Positions 58,296 through 64,000 of a stretch of DNA of 64,000 nucleotides are shown piece by piece. The notes under the pieces are model-generated. The model ran no database searches, was not told where the DNA came from, and saw only the letters and a list, made by a program, of their open reading frames with translations. Position 1 is the stretch's first letter. Every line of letters begins with the position of its first letter. Position numbers and translations under genes: made by a program. Location of the stretch: NCBI RefSeq assembly GCF_033954835.1, contig NZ_CP121471.1, positions 3,838,501-3,902,500 of the forward strand. Reading direction: 5' to 3'. The DNA comes from Thiorhodovibrio frisius. Lineage in GTDB: Bacteria > Pseudomonadota > Gammaproteobacteria > Chromatiales > Chromatiaceae.

Positions 58296-59084
58296 TCAGG
58301 TCAGCTCTTTGTATAGCCTTTCCAAGGTGGAAAACTCGCAGCCCTCGTCACGAAACATTCTGAGCGCATCGGCAATCAGCTGCATATGCTCGGGACGGCG
58401 GTGGTAACGGTGATGAACGGTCACGCCGATAACTGTCTGGCCGGTCGCACGGATCCTGTCCAGCCGCTCCTTCAGGTAATCAAGCGTCGGAAACTCGCAG
58501 TCGTCATCCGAGAAATAGCGCTTGATCAGGCTCATGCTCATGGAAATATCCATTAGGCCCGAGCCAGGTATGCGCTGCATGTGGTGGGACACCCGCTTAC
58601 CCAGCAGGTGGGTGCGGCGAAGCAGGTGGCCGACACCGTAGAGAATCTTGTTCTTAGCGTATACGTTGTGATAAGAGGAAAAGACCTTGTAACCGGTTTC
58701 ATCCATACAGCGGATGGTCGCCTGGTTATGTCCTCCGCGCGGACAGGTAAACGCGGCAAAAAAATCGTCCCCGAAGTTTTTGTCCATGAGTTCGCGGCCC
58801 GCGCGGACATCTTTTATCTGATCCTCGTAGGTGCGCCCACCGAACTCGCCCATACCAGGGACCTTGTCGACATGGTCGTAGCCATGGGTGATGATCGAGA
58901 TCTGATCGGGATGGTTCTGCTTCAGTTCGCGCAGCCAGCTCACGGTCTCCGCCACCACGTTGGCAGGCTCCACCGCCATGTCCGCACAGGCCCGGTTTTC
59001 GCAAACAATTCGCCAGAACTCTAGGAGTTCCGCATCCAGGTTGTTTACATCATCGTTTCTCAAAAAAATCTTCACAGCTGACAT
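58296..59084 (-). CDS. Polysaccharide deacetylase-like protein
   Basis: A 262-aa NodB-fold protein. Seen: FLRNDDVNNLD with the metal Asp pair, HGYDHVDKV (metal His), and a typical GYKVFSSYHN. The Pro-Arg in CPRGGHN also fits. The usual third metal ligand is altered, so deacetylation is likely but not certain. The start at 59084 is set by GGGAG 8 nt upstream; an ATG at 59090 is too close to it. It is placed 35 nt from a GT2 gene. Confidence 0.82.
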   Translation of the reverse strand: MSAVKIFLRNDDVNNLDAELLEFWRIVCENRACADMAVEPANVVAETVSWLRELKQNHPDQISIITHGYDHVDKVPGMGEFGGRTYEDQIKDVRAGRELMDKNFGDDFFAAFTCPRGGHNQATIRCMDETGYKVFSSYHNVYAKNKILYGVGHLLRRTHLLGKRVSHHMQRIPGSGLMDISMSMSLIKRYFSDDDCEFPTLDYLKERLDRIRATGQTVIGVTVHHRYHRRPEHMQLIADALRMFRDEGCEFSTLERLYKELT

Positions 59085-59119
59085 ATGCATGTCTCCCGAC
59101 GAGTCGCAGCTGGCAGGCC

Positions 59120-60001
59120 TTAGTGTTGCAGATGATATTGAATGTAACGTTTTAAGAAACCGCCCGCGGTCCTGGCCAAATCCAGCAACAGGTGCTGTGG
59201 GATCAAGAGTCTCGGACAATGCCTGAACGTCAAGCGCCACTTGATGATCAGATTGTTCGGCGAGCGCCTGGAAAACAGCGACCTGAAGAACTCGCCCAGC
59301 ACCGGCCGCGTGTGGCGGGTCCCGATCCCGGTAGCCTTGTAATCACTTAGCACCCGGCCATCGAAGTTCAGCAGCACCTCGTAACCCGCATTGGCGGCGC
59401 GCATGGAAAAATCCTCGTCCGCTGCATAATGCGGAAATGCATGGCGGTCGTAGACCCCGATATTCCGGAACACCGTTACCGGTATCAGCACTCCCTTACC
59501 GCACAGCTTCGGCACGGACGTTAGCCCGTGATGACGGTCTGTAACCGGCTCGCCGAACCTGTTGGCGTAACCTTTTTTCGCCGTGGTCCAGTTATGCACC
59601 GACTCGGCGGTCTCAATCCGCCCGGGATCATCCTTGAACACGACCATAGAACCGATCAGCGCCCTGGGCCGCGCATGGTGCGCCTCAATCATGCGGTCAA
59701 GGAATTCAGGACCAACCACGACATCGTTATTAAGGGTGAGCACCAAGTCTTCATCAGCCGCCAGGGGCAGGATATATTCCAGGCAGCGGTTGATGCCGCC
59801 AGTCCACCACAGCTGCCCGTCGCCTCGCAGTACCTTCACATCAGGATGATGTTCGGCCAAATACTCACCGGTGCCATCGGTAGACCCGTCATCGCAGATG
59901 ACAATCTCAAAATCCCGAAAAGCCGAGCGTTCCAGTGACTCGACGCATTCCCTGGTCTGCTCCAGTCGGTTGAATACAGGAATTGCGATAAATAGCTTCA
60001 T
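59120..60001 (-). CDS. GT2-type glycosyltransferase
   Basis: A 293-aa GT-A enzyme. N-terminal FIAIPVFNRLEQTRECVESL, the nucleotide site ICDDGSTDGT, the DxD-like LTLNNDVV, and later the acceptor ADEDFSMRAANAGYE (general base region). The ATG at 60001 begins MKLFIAIPVFN; the frame upstream is non-homologous. No membrane segments. Confidence 0.91.
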   Translation of the reverse strand: MKLFIAIPVFNRLEQTRECVESLERSAFRDFEIVICDDGSTDGTGEYLAEHHPDVKVLRGDGQLWWTGGINRCLEYILPLAADEDLVLTLNNDVVVGPEFLDRMIEAHHARPRALIGSMVVFKDDPGRIETAESVHNWTTAKKGYANRFGEPVTDRHHGLTSVPKLCGKGVLIPVTVFRNIGVYDRHAFPHYAADEDFSMRAANAGYEVLLNFDGRVLSDYKATGIGTRHTRPVLGEFFRSLFSRRSPNNLIIKWRLTFRHCPRLLIPQHLLLDLARTAGGFLKRYIQYHLQH

Positions 60002-60032
60002 GGTCTTGCCCGGGAGAGAATTCTTGTGAAAT

Positions 60033-61448
60033 TTACCCACCAACATCGCTGGTTGCATTGGGTTTTCGCTGTTGTTCAGCAGCCGTCGCCAGACCAATGA
60101 GGTAGACACCGGCCAGCATCCAGAATACGAAAGACGTCCGGAAATATGTGAAAGTGGCATTCATCAGATCGATAACGAACAGCATGATCATCGTCAGCAA
60201 AAAGCGGTGCTTGTCTGCATCGCCCACAGCATTACGGAGCCTCTTGCTAACCCCCCCCCTGAACAGCACTCCCCGGATTAGCAGGGCCAGCCCCGCACCT
60301 ATTGCGCCCTCCTTCGCCAGCAGGCGCATGACAAAATTATGCGGGGACCACTGCATGCCTTCATTGTCTTCCTGAACCGCCGCCACGATATCGATGGGAC
60401 GAGCCACCCCTACTCCGAGCACCGGGTTCTTCAGGAAGGTCTCGAAGGATATCTTCCACATGATTTCGCGCCGCGAAACATTAAGATCTTCGGTATTGAA
60501 GGTATCGGAGTAGCGGGTCACCACCTGCCCCAGATAATCCGGCTTGACGAAACTCACGACGGTTATCGACACCGTTGTCAGCATCAGCATGCCGATGGAC
60601 CCAAGCACCACCCGGCTGACCGCGCCACGCCGCAATAGGATAACCAGCGCGTAGAACAATACCAACAGCAGGGCCACGAAGGCCGAGCGGTACTGGGTCA
60701 TTACCATGCCCGCGATCATATAGGCGATCACCAACATATTCATTGCATTGAACCGGAAACCGACCAGATGATAGATGATCACCAGCATGTAGAGAATGTT
60801 GGCACCGATAAAGAAAGTGCGCTCGGTGCCCGAACTGGTATACCAGACTGCGCCGCTTGCCAGCATATAAACCTGGAACAGAGGCAGAACCAGCACCAGG
60901 ATGTAGGCAAAGCGGGCGAATTTCGCCAGCCGAGCACGATCGAAATACAAAAAGATATAGAACATGTAGATGCATACCAGGTATTTCACGCCCTCGCGCA
61001 CCACGGTATCGATCGGCACGCCTGTAAAAGCACACCACAGCATCTGACCTAACTGATAAAGGGAAAAAACCGCCACCAATTTGCCGAGCGTGTTATTCAG
61101 GGCGCGCCGGAAGGCAATCGGCCTGGTCAACATCCCCAGCCCGATCAACAGGGCAAACATGGCAAAGAACAGATCGTTCGGTGTTACATTTACCGAACCT
61201 ACTGAGAGCTTGTATGCCTCGACCTTGTCTCCGATGTGCGGCAAATACATCGTCCATTGATAAAAAAAGAACCCCCAAAGCAGTGAAGCAGGAAACAATA
61301 GAAAGACAATGCCTACCAGCATTCCAGCCACGATCATGGCTGGCTTGATCACAACACCTATGCCTGCCAGCACCACGGCCAGCCCCACTAGAACTCCTCC
61401 GATTATCGGCGGCACATCGATATTTCTCCTGTTCAGCAGAAACTTACT
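60033..61448 (-). CDS. O-antigen/EPS polymerase (Wzy/ligase type)
   Basis: A 471-aa polytopic membrane protein with about 11 helices. The segment NPVLGVGVARPID...WSPHNFVMRLLAKEGAIG in the late periplasmic loop carries the H-N motif used by O-antigen ligases and polymerases. Start set by GAGGAAT 5 nt before the ATG at 61448. Lies in the flippase/polymerase-dependent EPS locus, so polymerisation is likely; ligase activity cannot be excluded. Confidence 0.87.
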   Translation of the reverse strand, partial: SKFLLNRRNIDVPPIIGGVLVGLAVVLAGIGVVIKPAMIVAGMLVGIVFLLFPASLLWGFFFYQWTMYLPHIGDKVEAYKLSVGSVNVTPNDLFFAMFALLIGLGMLTRPIAFRRALNNTLGKLVAVFSLYQLGQMLWCAFTGVPIDTVVREGVKYLVCIYMFYIFLYFDRARLAKFARFAYILVLVLPLFQVYMLASGAVWYTSSGTERTFFIGANILYMLVIIYHLVGFRFNAMNMLVIAYMIAGMVMTQYRSAFVALLLVLFYALVILLRRGAVSRVVLGSIGMLMLTTVSITVVSFVKPDYLGQVVTRYSDTFNTEDLNVSRREIMWKISFETFLKNPVLGVGVARPIDIVAAVQEDNEGMQWSPHNFVMRLLAKEGAIGAGLALLIRGVLFRGGVSKRLRNAVGDADKHRFLLTMIMLFVIDLMNATFTYFRTSFVFWMLAGVYLIGLATAAEQQRKPNATSDVGG

Positions 61449-61452
61449 CATG

Positions 61453-62259
61453 CTATTCCTCGTATCCCATTTCCGGCAGTAATGGGCCAAGGCTGTCATT
61501 CAGCATCGCCAGGTGCTGCGGCGGCAGTTCGCTGCGCCAGCTGTCGATCCGCCCCTTGCGAAAGGTGCTGGTCGAACCGAAGATGCTCGCCTGGACGTGC
61601 GCGGCGAGTGCCGCGTCCTCACCGTGCCCCAGAAACCCCAGCGTCTCCTTGATCGCAATGCGCTGCCGGTCCGCGCAGCCGCCGCCCTTTTCTCCGACCA
61701 GGTCCTCGAACCGCACCATCAGCGCACTGCCGGACTCTTTCCAGTCAAGGTACTCGCGGTAGCGATCCGCCAGCGAGCGCAGTGTATACGGCCCAAGCTG
61801 GCCACCGAGGATGGACATCTTCAGGCGTTCATTGTCATCCCCCAGCGCCATGAAAAATGGGTGAAAGAAATGACGCGGAGTTCGCTTAATGTAATCTAGG
61901 TGCGACACCGCAATCGAACGCGGATCCCGCAGCATGCAGACCACAGAGACATCACTGGCCGCCAGCAGCCGGCGGATCGGCTGGGAATAAAGGCAGTGCG
62001 CGCCGAACACAGCGCCGTCCGGCAACTTGTCGAGCCTGCGGCGTAGCCAGTTGACGCCGATCTCGACCGGCACCTCGCTCCCGATGGTGATCCGCTCCCG
62101 CGCAAAACCACCGCGCGTCACACGTCGCAGTAGCTCGAATCTTCCACGAATGAGATCGGCACCGATCCAAAACGGGTTTTCCTCGAACCCAGCCAACGAA
62201 ATGAGCCTAAATAGCAGATGCGTTCCACCTTTGGGTATCGAGTTCGCCATTACCTTCAT
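61453..62259 (-). CDS. Sulfotransferase, EPS locus copy 2
   Basis: A 268-aa paralogue of the protein at 50087-50923. PAPS 5' loop PKGGTHL at residue 9, 3' loop LRDPRSIAVS, and the shared ending TFRKGRIDSWRSELPP. GC-rich like its neighbours, in contrast with copy 1. Tightly spaced (4 nt) before the polymerase gene. Confidence 0.9.
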   Translation of the reverse strand: MKVMANSIPKGGTHLLFRLISLAGFEENPFWIGADLIRGRFELLRRVTRGGFARERITIGSEVPVEIGVNWLRRRLDKLPDGAVFGAHCLYSQPIRRLLAASDVSVVCMLRDPRSIAVSHLDYIKRTPRHFFHPFFMALGDDNERLKMSILGGQLGPYTLRSLADRYREYLDWKESGSALMVRFEDLVGEKGGGCADRQRIAIKETLGFLGHGEDAALAAHVQASIFGSTSTFRKGRIDSWRSELPPQHLAMLNDSLGPLLPEMGYEE

Positions 62260-62289
62260 GCAACTCTCGTCCTGTTTCGTCCCAATGTC

Positions 62290-63261
62290 TCACCGGTGCG
62301 AATGCACACGAAACCAGCGTTTTGCGGTTCGCAGCTTGTAGGCGACAATCGCTGGCTCGAACAGGCAGTACACGATTCCGTACGTTCGCAGCAGTACATC
62401 CCAGCCCAGATTCTTCATCTGTTGCGGAATCGCATCCAGCTCCGCCATGATGCTATCGTGGTCATAGCCCATGGTGCTCAACCGCTCCGTACCGAGCCAG
62501 CGCAGGTAAGAACGTGCCCACTGCTTGCGGACCGGATTGCAGAATCCTTTTTTCCATTTACTCAGAGGCTCATCGCTCAGCGCAAAATATTGCCGAGTAC
62601 CGGTCGGATCGCCCATGCGGCCACTAAGCTTCACTTCCGGAAAGCTGTCAACCATTTCCTCTTCGAACGGCAGCTCAAGATATTCCATGATCGACCTAAA
62701 GGTCGCCTCCGGCTCGGAAACCATATCCTCGTAGCGTATCGAGAGGGCGCGGTTGGCATGAAGCTCATAGCAATCGACCAAATTCTCCAGACCGGTATAG
62801 AGATCTATCTTGTAGGCGTGCAGCTTCCAACGCCCGCCGCCCCAGGTCTCCATAATTGACGCGGCCACCGCCAACGGGTGACGCCACAGGAAAATGAACT
62901 TTCCGTCCGCAAACATCTCCACGATCTCCTCGGCCACCAGATGGTAGCGGGGCGTCTTGTCCAGGAAGTAGATCGCCTCCTTCCCCGCCGCCCGGCCATA
63001 GAGCCGACGAACAAACCCGGCCAACTCGACGCGATAGGCCGCTTCACCGCCCGGCAAAATTTCGCAAAAATCCTGGACTGCCTCGACTGTCCGGCCATGC
63101 CAGTATTCGGAAAACTGCCCTCGCTCCCTTAGCGTGTAGAGAAAGGGCAGCAGTAGCCACGGCTCGGACGCCGACGCCACCGCCGACGAACGCGTCAATA
63201 TGCGCTGCGCCAGCGTCGAGCCCGATCTCGGTAGCGAGAATATGAAAACCGGTTTCGTCAC
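62290..63261 (-). CDS. Sulfotransferase of another family, EPS locus copy 3
   Basis: A 323-aa protein of the Sulfotransfer_3-type: LPRSGSTLAQRIL gives the 5' loop, LWRHPLAVAAS the 3' phosphate site, DKTPRYH a conserved middle motif. A GGGAGG 6 nt before a GTG at 63261 sets the start; the frame continues upstream to 63345. It is the first gene of the minus-strand EPS locus. Confidence 0.88.
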   Translation of the reverse strand: MTKPVFIFSLPRSGSTLAQRILTRSSAVASASEPWLLLPFLYTLRERGQFSEYWHGRTVEAVQDFCEILPGGEAAYRVELAGFVRRLYGRAAGKEAIYFLDKTPRYHLVAEEIVEMFADGKFIFLWRHPLAVAASIMETWGGGRWKLHAYKIDLYTGLENLVDCYELHANRALSIRYEDMVSEPEATFRSIMEYLELPFEEEMVDSFPEVKLSGRMGDPTGTRQYFALSDEPLSKWKKGFCNPVRKQWARSYLRWLGTERLSTMGYDHDSIMAELDAIPQQMKNLGWDVLLRTYGIVYCLFEPAIVAYKLRTAKRWFRVHSHR

Positions 63262-63519
63262 ATCAGACCTCCCAAAATCGACCGGAATGAGGCCGCTATT
63301 TTGGATACTTGGACCCCAAATCACCGGGGGTTCCTCGTGCACCACTTAAAGCAAATCAGCTGCTTATGCGGTGCAATCTATCAACCAACTGCTCAACTTT
63401 CTGAATTATCTAATAAACTTAACAAGATAGAGTATTTTTAGAGACTCGACCTCGGAGGTCTGTACAAAAATACCTATTCACCTTCGTCCAGCCTGAAGCC
63501 GTCATCGTGCGCATACGAT
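63262..63519 (-). promoter_or_regulatory. AT-rich region upstream of the EPS locus
   Basis: About 260 bases, clearly AT-rich (for example the segment near 63395-63440), between the first EPS gene and a recombinase relic. By position it should hold the EPS promoter. GATAAT-like boxes occur but no well-spaced -35 was found, so no precise promoter is claimed. Confidence 0.35.
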
Positions 63520-63829
63520 TCGATGGTCGCAGATACTGTTCCGGCAGCCCGCCATTGCATGGCTCAGCTACTTGGGCCGTCTGTGCATCCCGGAACCAGA
63601 ATCGACGCCACAGCCGTTTGCCCCTCTCTTCGATGCTTTCGTTGAGGATTTGCAACACGGACGCGGGTTGTCGACAGCAACGGTGGCGAATTACCAGTGG
63701 CATGTTCAGCGCTTTTTCACTGACTTCAGCGCGCGACAGTGCGCCTTTGCAGACGTGCGCGTCGAGGATGTCGAGCCTTTCTTACCCGCCAAGGGGCGCA
63801 TTAGTGTCGCGTGTCGATCGCCAGAATAA
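63520..63829 (+). pseudogene. Truncated tyrosine-recombinase N-terminus
   Basis: In-frame from about 63520: AIAWLSYLGRLCIPEPES, then LFDAFVEDLQHGRGLSTATVANYQWHVQRFF and a segment ending VEDVEPFLPAKG. This is the SAM-like N-terminal domain of integrase/XerC-type recombinases. The frame stops right after, without the catalytic R-H-R-Y domain, so it is dead. It marks an old mobile element at the EPS locus edge. Confidence 0.72.
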
Positions 63830-64000
63830 TTAAAGGGTCCATATATGGTCCGCCCCGCGATGCAAGAGGAAAATCGCTGATCAGCAGAAGGAAACGTTGC
63901 AGCCATATATCCGGCATCGTTGAAGGATCATCGTCGAAGTCGATCCCGTGCCCTAATGGAATGCGCGTACCTCACCGTCCTCAATCAGGTTCTCAGTCTC

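Noticed and set aside
63801-63971. 57-codon minus-strand frame with protein-like text near the window end
   Set aside because: No start codon in place and stops upstream; too short to tell from chance without the sequence beyond 64000.

Overview
The window is GC-rich chromosomal DNA from a gammaproteobacterium. Its gene orders are dusB-fis, accB-accC-prmA, cutA-dsbD, lpxA, purH/purD and clpB. The protein flavour and the EPS/exosortase genes suggest a purple-sulfur-type member of the Chromatiales (Chromatiaceae or a relative). That placement is by eye only. No rRNA, tRNA or CRISPR array was seen.

Left half (1-36.5 kb): mostly housekeeping. In order it carries a Bcr/CflA-type drug efflux gene bracketed by a direct repeat of about 70 bp, uvrB, a lipoprotein L,D-transpeptidase and a DegP-type protease followed by a glycosyltransferase. 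Next come fxsA, cutA-dsbD-tlpA (periplasmic thiol chemistry; DsbD has two sensor domains), aroQ, accB-accC, prmA, dusB-fis, purH, lpxA and purD. A signalling stretch follows with an FHA protein, an FHA-EAL protein, an HD-GYP protein and a PilZ protein (c-di-GMP), interrupted by clpB and a large exported protein of unknown function. It ends with uup, a P-loop protein and metA in one direction, and divergently a Crp/Fnr regulator followed by two small genes, one of the NifX/NifB cofactor-binding family.

Middle (37.5-42.3 kb): accessory DNA. There is a Fic protein with its own HTH and palindromic promoter, an AMMECR1-like plus alpha/alpha-toroid protein, a scrambled partial copy of the downstream exosortase gene, and a GNAT/DUF1778 toxin-antitoxin pair lying between the broken and intact exosortase copies.

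Right end (42.4-63.3 kb): one long minus-strand surface polysaccharide locus. In transcription order it holds two sulfotransferases, an O-antigen-type polymerase, a GT2, a deacetylase-like protein, a GT4, a CapK-like adenylate-forming enzyme, a truncated CapA, a secreted clan-A glycosidase, a flippase, a third sulfotransferase, a heparinase II/III-type lyase, an AlgD-like nucleotide-sugar dehydrogenase, another GT4, and an exosortase fused to an EpsI domain. Together they could make a uronic-acid-containing, sulfated, flippase/polymerase-dependent polysaccharide. At least three decayed insertion sequences and an AT-richer segment (about 50.1-55.3 kb) show the locus was assembled by transfer and is still rearranging. 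A truncated tyrosine recombinase lies next to its 5' end.
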